From contig JAOVFP010000007.1 of NCBI GenBank assembly GCA_025738555.1, positions 434,001 to 498,000 of the forward strand: a stretch of DNA of 64,000 nucleotides. The letters run 5' to 3'. Made by a program: the position numbers and the translations under genes. Of the stretch, positions 25,794 through 36,770 are shown piece after piece. Positions within the stretch are counted from its first letter, which is position 1; every line of letters starts with the position of its first letter. The notes beneath the pieces are model-generated. The model saw nothing but the letters and a program-made list of their open reading frames with translations. It made no database searches and had not been told where the DNA came from. Source of the DNA: Cyathus striatus (lineage: Eukaryota > Basidiomycota > Agaricomycetes > Agaricales > Nidulariaceae).

Positions 25794-25859
25794 TATGTTG
25801 TACACACATTACTTCAATCAATCACTTGCTCACTGTACTTTGGACTTCAGTCTTAAGTC

Positions 25860-26275
25860 CTACAGTCACTTCACTGGTTGTACATCTGACAGACTTGGCA
25901 GAAGTCTCTATCATTGCAAGATGATTCTCCTTGCATAGTGCTTGAGGAGCTTTGTACTGTTCAACTGAGGGGTAGAGCCAACTTCACTTCTACTAGACCT
26001 TTAAAGCTAGGCTGGAGAGTGACTCCATGTTCTCCTAATGAGGGATTTCATTGCCTTCATGACCACCTTCCATGTGTTTAAGAGAAGGGAAAGAGTCAAT
26101 CACCAGTCTATCATTGTGATTTGACATGATAGCCTGTTCACATGATGAAGGCATGCTAAGGCAGAGGGCAGTGGAGCCTCCCACAAGCTATCTGACATGT
26201 CATCTTTCAAACAAGGTTGAACTTCTCCTACTTACTCATCAGCACTTCTAAGAGGTTAGAGATGTTTAAAATGGG
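25860..26275. repeat. CpG-decayed fragment of the long repeat
   Basis: It aligns with about 8,262-8,620 (and 515-840). Nearly every CG in the CpG-replete copies is TG, CA or otherwise altered here. No coding sequence. Confidence 0.7.
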
Positions 26276-27470
26276 ATGATAGGCTAGATTATGTAATAAT
26301 AACTACTTACTCCTAAAACAATGTAACAGGGTGGTGAGTTTGGAGGGAATTTTGCAGAAGATCAGTGTTAATGATGCTTCCAGGCAAAAGGGGGTAGAAG
26401 GGGGATGTATAAGAAGGTTAAGGAATAACTAAGTAGTGCTTAGATAACATCTCTGGATATGTACAATGTTATGTGTGATTCTCTATGAGTTTGTGGTTTC
26501 TTCTTACTAGACTCAAATCAAATTACTAAACAATGATCTTGGAAAATATGCTTTATTTCACTACACTACATCAAGGTACTTTATAATGGAAGCTGTGCAG
26601 GGCATAGCTTGGATCTACATGGCAAAACTTGTCTACTTTATATACTGCTGGAAATATGGTGGCTGATGGTACTGCATAGCTGCTGGATAGGTACATTCAG
26701 GGTACTAGGGAGGGTAAACTACATTACTGACAGGGGGAAGCCATTCACTCATGGAGCATGCTGGACAGGGGGTCACATGTCTGTCATAGGGAATTGCATG
26801 ACAGAGGTTATGGTGCTGTGCATGTTCCTTCAGTCAGTACAGGATTGGCTATTTGCAAATGTACTAAGAATAGTGCAAAGATCTTATCAGGGTTCACAGC
26901 TTATCACTTTAATTAAACACACATCGCTTCACTGGTTACCATTTAGTTACTGAGTTTGGCACTGCTGCTTTACTGTCCCTTCTGCATGTAGTACTACCTT
27001 AGGCTTTTCAATATTCACACCCTTGGTAAGTGTACTTCTTAGTACTTTTAACTGGCAGCTTGGGTCTCACTCCAATTCTGTAACTAACCCATGTTTGTTA
27101 CCATTTGGTGAGTACTATTTACATGTATAGAAAAGCTAAAATTCACAACTATAGGTAGTGTACACCCATCAGGCATCTCAACCCATGTACCCATGGGTAC
27201 TGCAGGTAATGAGTCACCTGTGGGTTGCCTCTTATTTTAAGTAGTTTCTTTAATATACAACAAGGGAGTGGGGATAGCAATGGAATTTTGTCACCAATAA
27301 CATTAGTATCATAAAGGGAAGCTTTATTGATTATTAACAAGACTTTCAGTCAAGGTAAAGATGACAAAAATTGATGCATTGGTTATAGACATAAAACAGG
27401 AAAGCCTACAACAAATCAAGCATGATACCAATATAGCAGAGCTATACTACTAAGGTAGAGGTCCTCATGA
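26276..27470. other. No recognised gene
   Basis: A 114-codon frame at 26,609-26,953 has no recognisable domain. The stretch is AT-rich and CpG-poor. I see no repeat structure except a loose resemblance between 27,152-27,230 and the reverse of 30,640-30,715. Confidence 0.4.
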
Positions 27471-28390
27471 ATAAGTATAGAACACCATAACAATATTGAG
27501 AGCATTGTAACAATTTAGAGAGCAGTATAACAAAGTAGATAGTATTTTAACAATTTGGAAAGCAGTATAACAATATGTAGAGCACCAAATTGAAGTAACA
27601 ATGGCCATAAAGAACTAGAGAGAACCATAACAAGTAGACTAAACTGTAATGATGGGGATAGCCATATAAAAATGTAAAGAACATTATCATGAAGTAAAAG
27701 CAAGAACATAGCCACAGAGATCAAGAAATTGGCATTGAGTTGAAGTTAGGACTTCAGAGATGAAATAAGAACTACAGAGAGAGGGAAATAAGTGCATATA
27801 TGAAAAGATAGGCATAGAGATGAATGTATAACTTCAGAGATGAGACTATAAGCACCAAGAGTATGAGAGAACCATGGAAATGAAGGGAAAACCACATAGA
27901 CAAGGACAAGGACATATATCAAGAAATAAGCAACAGTATGAAGATATGGTTTCAGAGAAAAGGGCCAGAACAATTCACAAAGTCCTAGAATGAATTATAG
28001 AGTGCCAAACAAAGTAAATATTCACAAAACATTGCAGAGAGCACTATAATGAAGAATTGAGTTATAGAATGACACATATAGCCCTAAGAATGAAGCCAAA
28101 TGTCCTAAAATAAAGCAGAGTGTCCACAACAAAGTATATGGTCAAAGAATGAATCAGAGAGTTGTAGAATGACATGGATAGTACTAAGAACAAAGCATAG
28201 AGTGCTAGAACAATGCAGAGAGCACTATAACAATGCAGAGAATTCTAGAACAGAACAGAGTGTCCTATAGATGCAGAGAGTCATAACACAAAGCATAGAG
28301 TCCTGGAGTGAGACATAGAGTATTATAATGATGCCACAAAACAGTTGAAGGAGATAGTCTTAGAACCATACAGAGAGATCTAATATTTTG
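27470..28390. repeat. Degenerate purine-rich tandem repeat
   Basis: About 900 bp of imperfect 20-30 bp units on the theme AGAGCACTATAACAATGCAGAG, strongly biased to purines on the plus strand. Units vary in length and sequence, so it is an old minisatellite. The long minus-strand frames across it (for example 27,515-27,973) are hydrophobic by-products of the repeat. Confidence 0.65.
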
Positions 28391-28512
28391 TTGAGTCCAT
28401 GTTGCTAAACCCCATGGATTCAACAAAATACATGATTGGTTTATTATTAGAACATCTTGTACTTACATTATTGAGTAAACTGATAGAATTACTTCACCTC
28501 CATATGTTTTAA

Positions 28513-29554
28513 GGCTCCAACCATATACTATCCCTATACACCTGAAGGGAGTGTTTATAGGGATAGGGTAATTATAGTGTATTTATAGTATAAATAGGGT
28601 TATAGGGTATATTATATATGGTTTATAATTTTCACTAAAAATTACTTAGAAGTCATCACTATTAAAATAATTTAGTTGTTCTTACTGTGTTTTAACTTTT
28701 CAAAATGAATTATATACCATTTTACTATCACTATAAAACTTTCTTCATTCCATTAAGTTATTATATTTAGTGCCTTGTCTGAAATATAATTCTGGGTTGA
28801 AGGTATTCTTAGACAAAGAACTTGGAAGCAGATAGTATTCTCAGGTCCTAGTGAAGTTTCATGAGAAGTTGAACTTGAAAGTGGGGGGAAAGTACCTGGT
28901 ATTAAAAGAATGTAAAGTACTGTACTTAAATACATACAGAACAATGCTAGTCAGCTGATTATTCAACATGAATACAAAGCCAATTCCACAGTAGAGGTAA
29001 ACTGCCTGCTCTACAGAGTGTAAATGTATTATGTTAATTGATATGCAATAGCAGACATGTACCCATAATATTCATTATAGTTCTACTGCATTCCATTGAC
29101 TAATCATCCATACCTATTTGAGTGTTATGATCCAAACCTCTATTAATGCTCATTGAGAAATGTGAACAAGATCCAATAGACACTTTAGTCAATTCTATCA
29201 GTTTAGTGTACATTTTAAGAAGCCTATTGTTTTTCTATATACTGTGTTTGCCACCCTCTGTTATGTTTCTGCAATGAGTGGATGATTGTAAAGGTATGTT
29301 AATGGATTACACATTTATTAGTAATCTTTGAAGCATAACCTCTATTACTACTATATGTGGTTTCTGTAAGCACTACCTAGACTAAATCTAAGCCTAATGT
29401 CATGAAAATCTCCAAATAAAATCTAACCATATACTTACCCTATACACTATAAGATACTGTATACAGAAAAATTAGGAATTTGGGTATAGAAATAGGGATA
29501 GGGATAGAGTAAATACCCTATATATAGGGTATAGTATAATATATAGTTGGAGCC
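28513..29554. mobile_element. TTAA-flanked non-autonomous element, 1.04 kb
   Basis: Inverted ends start GGCTCCAACCATATA (left) and GGCTCCAACTATATA (right). TTAA flanks both (28,509-28,512 and 29,555-29,558), the target preference known for piggyBac-type transposases. Both subterminal regions hold many copies of TATAGGGTA and CCCTATA. No transposase frame is present. Confidence 0.7.
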
Positions 29555-29620
29555 TTAATATGTTTATCATAGCCATTTTATAAGCTATTATACATTTTTG
29601 AACTAACATCTGTTCACAGG

Positions 29621-30607
29621 TAGTGATGAGCAAGGGTACACTATACCCTGGGGGTACAGGGGTAGGGTACAGAGGGGGTATGGGTAAGGGTCTGATTTTT
29701 TTGAAATTCCAAATACCCCTACCCTCCACAAGGGTACAAGGGGTCTGGCTCAGCCCAAGGTCTACAACTGCCATTATTTATGAAGTCATGAGCCAGTAAT
29801 TTCAATGTAACTTCTAGACTAGTAAGTGTAACTATGAACAATATGTGAGAATTAGGGAATAATATCAGAAGTAAGAGGCTGATTAAAGTGGTTAGTTATT
29901 CACTGCAAATACATAAGTACAAGCTACTATTACCCCAAATTTAGAACAAAACAGGGTTTCTGTACACATATAGATGTAAACTATTGTATGGGGTATTTGT
30001 ACCCAAGGTTATATAAAGAAAAGTGGTGATCTGAGTATAACAAATCTGTAACATCACATGAGAGGGAGGAGGAATGACATGGCCAATCATGGTTATCATT
30101 TGCATTACACTACAGGTCATAGGTGGTGTATCTGTACCTGAGCTTATGAAGTAAACAGTGGAGATCTAGGTACACAGAGTCTGTAGCATTTCTTGAGGGG
30201 GAGGGGGAAAGACATGACATATCTTCTGAACAACATGTCCATTGGAATAATTAATTGTGCTACATGACTGGTCATATGAGGTGTATCAATACCTGAGTAT
30301 ACATATGAAACAGTGACAATTTGGGTATACAAAGTCAGTAACACCTTGGGTCAGAATGGGGAGGGAAGAAGGCATGTGCAGATCACCAGAACCTGTGATA
30401 CTTCCTCATGTACAATACAGATGGCATGAGGGCCTAATACAGTGCCCAATTCCAAGATGAATGAGCTTGAATTTATGGAGATGGTGGAGAATTTATGAAT
30501 AATAGTAAATTATTTAAATAAATTTACTATACCCTTTATAAATACTTGGGGGGTATGGGTAAGGGTATGGACTCCAGTACCCTGGGGTATACCCCTGCTC
30601 ATCACTA
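29621..30607. mobile_element. hAT-like non-autonomous element, 987 bp
   Basis: Inverted ends TAGTGATGAGCA(A/G)GGGTA. An 8-bp target duplication TTCACAGG is exact at 29,613-29,620 and 30,608-30,615. An 8-bp duplication plus TAG-initial ends fits the hAT superfamily. The interior holds three degenerate tandem units of roughly 135-155 bp (starting near 29,984, 30,120 and 30,274), each ending in a G-rich block before GACATG or GGCATG. Confidence 0.8.
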
Positions 30608-30615
30608 TTCACAGG

Positions 30616-31264
30616 TATGCATGGGATGTGGGTTCAATGAAGCTGACCTGCACCATACCCATGGACACACTTACCCATGATCCAGGTGGGTTGAGCATAC
30701 CTGTGCACATCCCTAACCATTACTAGCTTATTTCTTGCACATTATACTTAGTGTTTTCAGTTCAATATATTGTTCATTAAGTACATAATAGTAAGATAGC
30801 TATTTATCAACTGGAGTAGCAAACAAGTACATAAATTATGTAATTAGGCCACTGAAATTAAGCAAGATAATTAAGCAAGCAAAAATTGAGTGAAATTCAA
30901 GTAACATTTGAGTAACATTTGAGTAACACTCAACTGGAATTCCTACAGGCCCAATTCATCTGATATGACATATTTTGTGAACATGTTTTTGGTTACTATT
31001 ACTATGAGTGTAGGTAGTTGTTTAAACATAACTATGTGTTCTTTTCACTTACTTATTATGCCATTACATGTCAAATTACTATGTAACACATGACAAAATA
31101 TCACAATTCAGATAAAACAATGAATCACATAGTGATCAAGAGAAATTGTAACACAACTGTGAGTATTTAGTTATAATGGTGTACTACAATGTAGATAAAA
31201 AATGAAACAGCCAGCCTCATAATAATATGATGAATGAAAAAAATATCAAAATATCTCCTTTTCA
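30616..31264. other. AT-rich 3' flank of the NLR gene, no gene seen
   Basis: It contains a small tandem repeat (GAGTAACATTT, about three units, 30,897-30,930) and otherwise featureless AT-rich sequence downstream of the NLR stop codon. Confidence 0.5.
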
Positions 31265-34200
31265 TCATCTGATCGATAAAGAGCAAACACTTGAAGTTTC
31301 TTTCTTCTTGATAGATGACAAATGATGGTCATTGCTTTCTGAATGCTCATGTTCTTTGTCTTCTTTAATAGGATCAGTAACTGCCAATTCATATTTTTCT
31401 TTACCAATATCAGAACTTTCTGATAAATGATCAATGGGAAGATCAAGATGTCTGGGAAGTGTTGGAGAGCCAGTTTTACATTGAGCCCAATCAGGTCCAT
31501 GAACAAAATTTGTAAAATCAACTTGACACAGGTTGTAATTTGGCAATATTTGAACAGTATCAGGACCACACAACTGTTTCCTGTTATTAAAAGGAACCCA
31601 AAATAGTGTATTTTCACTGCTATCTTTCACCCACCCATCTAAATGACAAGATGAAAAAATTTGTGTGCCTCCAAGTGAATGAAGTTTGTTGTAGTGATTT
31701 GAGGTGGGGTCTATATTCCACACATGCAATATATTACCATGTGAGCTGGAGAACACTTGTGTTGCATGAGGAGAAAATGCCACTGATCTCACTGAATCAC
31801 TGTGGCCTTTAAATGGTCCAGCAATGGTTTTTCCACTCTCCACATTCCACATTCTTACAGTTTTGTCATGTGATCCAGACACCACTTGTGTTCCATCAGG
31901 AGAAAATGCCACTGATGTCACATAATCACTGTGGCCTTCAAATGGTCCAGCAATGGTCTTTCCACTCTCCACATTCCACACTCTGACAGTTTTATCATCT
32001 GAGCCAGACACCACTTGTGTTCCATCAGGAGAAAATGCCACGGATATCACATGATCACTGTGGCCTTTGAATGGTCCAGCAATTGTTTTTCCACTCTCCA
32101 TATTCCACACTCTAACAGTATTATCATGTGAGCCAGACACCACTTGTGTTCCATCAGGGGAAAATGCAACTGATGTCACATAATCACTGTGGCTTTCAAA
32201 TGGTCTAGCAATGGTCTTTCCACTCTCCACATTCCATACTCTGATGGTATTATCACATGAGCCAGACACTACTTGTGTTCCATCAGGAGAAAATGCCACT
32301 GATGTCACCCAGTCACTGTGGCCTTCAAATGGTCCAGCAATGGTCTTTCCACTCTCCACATTCCACACTCTGACAGTTTTATTACATGAGCCAGACACCA
32401 CTTGTGTTCCATCAGGAGAAAATGCCACTGATGTCACCCAGTCGCTGTGGCCTTCAAATGGTCCAGCCATGGTTTTTCCACTCTCTACATTCCACACTCT
32501 GACAGGTTTATTACATGAGCTGGACACCACTTGTGTTCCATCAGGAGAAAATGCAACTGATGTCACATAATCACTGTGGCCTTTAAATGGTCCAGCAATG
32601 GTTTTTCCACTCTCCACATTCCACACTCTGGCAGTCTTATCATGTGAACCAGACACCACTTGTGTTCCATCAGGAGAAAATGCCACTGATTTCACATAAT
32701 TACTGTGGCCTTCAAATGGTCCAGCAATGGTTCTTCCACTCTCCACATTCCACACTCTGACAGTTTTATCATCTGAGCCAGACACCACTTGTGTTCCATC
32801 AGGAGAAAATGCCACTGATGTCACATAATCACTGTGGCCTTTGAATGGTCCAGCAATTGTTTTTCCACTCTCCACATTCCACACTCTGACAGTTTTATCA
32901 TCTGAGCCAGACACCACTTGAGTTCCATCAGGAGAAAATGCCACTGATGTCACATAATCACTGTGGCCTTCAAATGGTCCAGCAATGGTTTTTCCACTCT
33001 TCACACTCCACACTCTGACAGTTTTATCATATGAGCCAGACACCACTTGTGTTCCATCATGAGAAAATGCCACTGATGTCACATAATCATGGTGGCCTTT
33101 AAATGGTCCAGCAATGGTTTTTCTCTCCAGATTCCACACTCTGACAGTATGATCACCTGAGCCAGACACTACTTGTGTTCCATCAGGAGAAAATGCCATT
33201 GATGTCACATAATTACTGTTGCCTTGAAATGGTCCAGCAATGGTTTTTCCACTCTCCACATTCCACACTGTAACAGTTTTATCAGATGAGCCAGACACCA
33301 CTTGCATTCCATCAGGAGAAAATGCCACTGATGTTACAGAACCATAGTGGCCTTCAAATGGTCCAGCAATTGTTTTTCCACTCTCCACATTCCACACTCT
33401 GACAGTTTTATCATCTGAGCCAGACACCACTTGTGTTCCATCAGGAGAAAATGCTACTGATGACACCCAAAGTCTGTGGCCTTCAAATGGTCTAGCAATG
33501 GATTTTCCACTCTCCACATTCCACACTCTGACAGTTTTATCATGTGAGCCAGATGCCACTTGTGTTCCATTGGAAGAAAATGCCACTGATGTCACATAAT
33601 CACTGTGGCCTTCAAATGGTCCAGCAATTGTTTTTCCACTCTCCACATTCCATGCTCTGACAGTTTTATCATGTGAGCTAGACACCACTTGAGTTCCATC
33701 AGGAGAAAATGCCACTGATGTCACCCAATGACTGTGGCCTTCAAATGGTCCAGCAATTGTTTTTCCACTCTCTACATTCCACACTCTGACAGTTTTATCA
33801 TCTGAGCCAGACACCACTTGAGTTCCATCAGGAGAAAATGCAACTGATGTCACATAATCACTGTGGCCTTTAAATGGTCCAGCAATTGTTTTTCCACTCT
33901 CCACATTCCACACTCTGACAGTTTTATCCCATGAGCCAGACACTACTTGTGTTCCATCAGGAGAAAATGCCACTGATGTCACATAATCACTGTGGCCTTC
34001 AAATGGTCCAACAATGGTCTTTCCACTCTCCACATTCCACACTCTGATAGTTTTATCATCTGAGCCAGACACCACTTGAGTTCCATCAGGAGAAAATGCC
34101 ACTGATGTCACAGAAATACTGTGGCCTTCAAATGGTCCAGCAATGGGTTTTCCACTCTCCACATTCCACACTCTGACAGTTTTATCACTTGAGCCAGACA

Positions 34201-36381
34201 TCACTTGTGTTCCATCAGGAGAAAATGCCACTGATGTCACAGAACCATGATGGCCTTGTAACAGCCCAACAGTGATCTTTCCACTCTCCACATTCCACAC
34301 TCTGATGGTTCCATCCATTGAGCCAAATACCACATATTGTCCATCAGAAGAATAAGCTACACTATTCACAATTGAATTAGTATGTAATACTGTATACAGT
34401 ATTGCATTCCAGACTCTGTCTCTTCCTTTTCCAATTGAAAGTATGTTTTCAAAGAAAGGTGAGAAATGCTTTATAATCAATGAATTCTCAGGTGCAAATG
34501 ATAATACTGACATATATATATCTGTTATACTCCTTGTGAAGGGAATATAAAAATTTGTAAGAAGACTTATACCATCTTCAATAAAATTCAGTTGATTTGA
34601 GTTTATCTAATTAAAATTAAGTATTTCATTAGTTTTAAATAGTTGATATCATACCTTTGTACATAATGTTAATTTTTTCATCATTTGTTGTGCTGTCTGT
34701 ATCTCATTTAAGATACTCATGACTTCCAACCAATATAAGAACTTGCAATATAAGAACTTATTTAATTCCATTCCCAAAGAAATATAATCACAGTTTTCAT
34801 TTTCCATCATTTCAACATAATGCATGTTCCAATATATGCAACAATATTGAAGGTATGTAGGTATATGCTCATCAATGTTTTTTGTTAAGTTTTCTATGTC
34901 TTTATTTGCTACATATGATGACTTAATATTGCATATATTAAATTTTAGTTTACTGTTGAGAGTTTTAAAAATCATTTTGGTTACTATTGGAACATGTTTG
35001 TTTTTATTAATTTTAAATGTTTCATCATTAAACCCCTCTATTAAATATTCAACAAATGATAGATGATGGAATGTTATATTGTTATCATTTATTGAAATGA
35101 CTGGTAGGAGATGGTGTATTATTCTTGAAACTTCTTTTGCAATGTCACCCTCATTACCATCAACATCAAGAAAGTATGCAATATCCTCTTTTATCAAAGG
35201 GGATTTTGCCAAGAGTAATGTTGCTAATACTTGTCTTACAATTTCTTTTCTATATTCTGTCCATTTTCCAAATGATATTTGAAGCATTTGATGATAGAGA
35301 ATTTCAACTCCATGACCTATCTGCCCAGATAGAACTTGTTGAAGCCTTTCAGTTGGTGAAGGTTGGTCATCTTGCTCTGCAATCATGGTAATGTACTTAA
35401 CTGCAGTAGATGCCCAGATAAATAATCCACCAGCTCTTGTGCACATCATCTGTGACATATCTTCTATTGATTCAAGTTGCAACTCATTTTGGTTATTTTC
35501 AAAACTTTTCTTGAAAAAGAAATATATGTCTTGATTTATCTCTGAGTCAAGTTGGGAATCAGTTTCCAATTTGATAAGCTTGCAAAAAATTTCATTCTCA
35601 ATAACACCTGGCAGAGAACCAGGCCGTCCAGTTAAGATAAGCTTATAGTGCTTAGGAAGTCCAATCCAATCTTGTAAAGTTTTTTTCAGAGATGTTAGCA
35701 GTTCAGATGATTTACATTCATCTAGTGCATCAATAACAAATGCAGGTGGATCCATTTTCAATTGTTCATGATAGGTATTCAGTGGGTCAGCAATTAGATG
35801 TTTGAACTGCCATTCAATTCTTAGAAGTTGGAAGTTGTTATCAAGATGTTCTCCAATCCTTTCTTTCAGAAAAGAATACTTTGATTTGGATGCTAAATCT
35901 GCAGCTATTGTTCTCCAAACTACAGTAGGATCACCTAAGGTGTTATCATCCCTCTTAAAGAAATGGCAGCCACCCAGTCTCTTCCAGTTGTTTGAGTTTA
36001 GAGTTTCAACCAAAGTAGAGGCTATTGCAGATTTTCCTGAGCCAGGACCACCAGTAATCCACATAATGTTTGTAGCAAACTCACCTATGAATGAAAATGA
36101 TGATTTATTTTATGGATGTACAAATATATGAACATACCAAAATCATTCAGCCACTTATAAATATCATTCAGAATAGTAACTCTAGTCCCTTCCATACAGG
36201 GAGGTGGACAATGCAAGTTATGATCAACAGGCTTTAATAACTTAAGTTTTTCAGAGATTTCATCATTTTTTGTCATATAATAATTGATTTGATCATGACC
36301 AACAATATTCAGCTGGCCACCAGATACATTGACATGGTGTGAGTTGGGAAACATTTGAGCATTGGATAGGGTTTGAGCCAT
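31265..36381 (-). CDS. NACHT-WD40 NLR-like receptor, about 1,671 aa, 3 exons
   Basis: Exons 36,381-36,138, 36,084-34,655 and 34,606-31,265 are joined by 53- and 48-base GT-AG introns and give exactly 1,672 codons with one stop. Residues about 1-35 carry the FPNSHHVNVSGGQ motif seen at the front of many mushroom NLRs. The NACHT NTPase has Walker A GGPGSGKS (about 93-100), Walker B FVIDALDEC (about 197-205) and GRPGS (about 234-238). From about residue 600 there are 21 WD40 repeats of 43 residues, 20 of them near-identical, then a DGWV...LFWVP segment and an acidic, charged tail. Proteins of this design act as cytoplasmic sensors in fungal self/non-self recognition; the ligand here is unknown. 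An alternative start three codons upstream (36,390) is possible. No stops interrupt it, although CpG is scarce throughout. Confidence 0.9.
31710..34390 (-). repeat. WD40-encoding tandem array, 129-bp unit x 21
   Basis: Each unit encodes 43 residues on the pattern GHSDYVTSVAFSPDGTQ...SGSDDKTVRVWNVESGK. The first unit (NSIVNSVAYSSDG) and the last are divergent. Differences among the rest cluster at repeat positions 3-5 (HSDY/HSDW/HHGS/HRLW/HYGS) and 22-25 (SDDK/SHDK/SCNK/SWDK/SYDK), while the framework is fixed. Twenty-one units would make three seven-bladed propellers. Confidence 0.9.
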
Positions 36382-36500
36382 TATATACACAGGTAATTCA
36401 ATGTTGAACTTGTATGCTGTTGAGGGCTTGAGCAGTGAGGGATTGAAGAAGAGGGGGGGGGAGTGTTTATGTTAACGAACTATATAAAGTTATGCAGTGC
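36382..36500 (-). promoter_or_regulatory. Probable NLR promoter region
   Basis: Upstream of the NLR start, a TATATAA-type block lies at 36,480-36,487 (it reads CTTTATATAG on the gene strand), about 100 bp before the ATG, followed by a C-rich run on the gene strand at about 36,453-36,463. The normal CpG level resumes at about this point. Confidence 0.35.
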
Positions 36501-36680
36501 ATTTGACACGGGTTGGTAAATGTGTTTAGAGCCAAAGAATCGGAACGAGTGACTATTCTTGTCTTCTCCTCTCGCGAGATTCAACTATAAAAGGATATGC
36601 CTTTATGTTCTATGTATATCCGGCATCGCATTTGCAGCCTTATCTAGCCTTATACCTTACGTGTGTTGTCGTCAAAAATA

Positions 36681-36770
36681 GGCTATTGTTCGGTAGTGGT
36701 TAGAGCGTATCGATGGGAAATCAATAGATTGTTGTAGGCCCATTTCGCGCTGCGCGGTACTTAGCTCACA
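36681..36770 (+). tRNA. tRNA-Ser(GGA)-like relic, probably non-functional
   Basis: A D-arm/A-box-like TCGGTAGTGGTTAGAGCG is followed by ATCGATGGGAAATCAAT, which matches the anticodon arm of fungal tRNA-Ser(GGA), then a variable-arm-like stretch. The residue before the anticodon is G instead of the invariant T, the B box (GGTACTTAGCTC) is poor, and the acceptor ends do not pair. It could be a tRNA pseudogene or the head of a tRNA-derived SINE. Confidence 0.35.

Noticed and set aside
27515..27973. Hydrophobic minus-strand frames resembling membrane proteins
   Set aside because: They lie in a purine-rich tandem repeat; the complementary pyrimidine-rich strand gives Leu/Phe/Ser-rich frames by composition.
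28600..29540. Telomere-like repeats (TAGGG-rich text)
   Set aside because: The TATAGGG motifs are irregular, occur in both orientations and belong to the subterminal parts of the TTAA-flanked element.
27152..30715. A larger hAT-like element enclosing the 29,621 element
   Set aside because: The two ends share a TAGG start and ACCC-type text, but the adjacent 8-mers (CACAACTA and ACCATTAC) do not match, so no target duplication supports it.
32211..32570. Plus-strand open frame of 119 codons opposite the WD40 array
   Set aside because: It is the antisense shadow of the highly regular WD40 repeat; the 43-codon period is identical and no start context or domain supports it.
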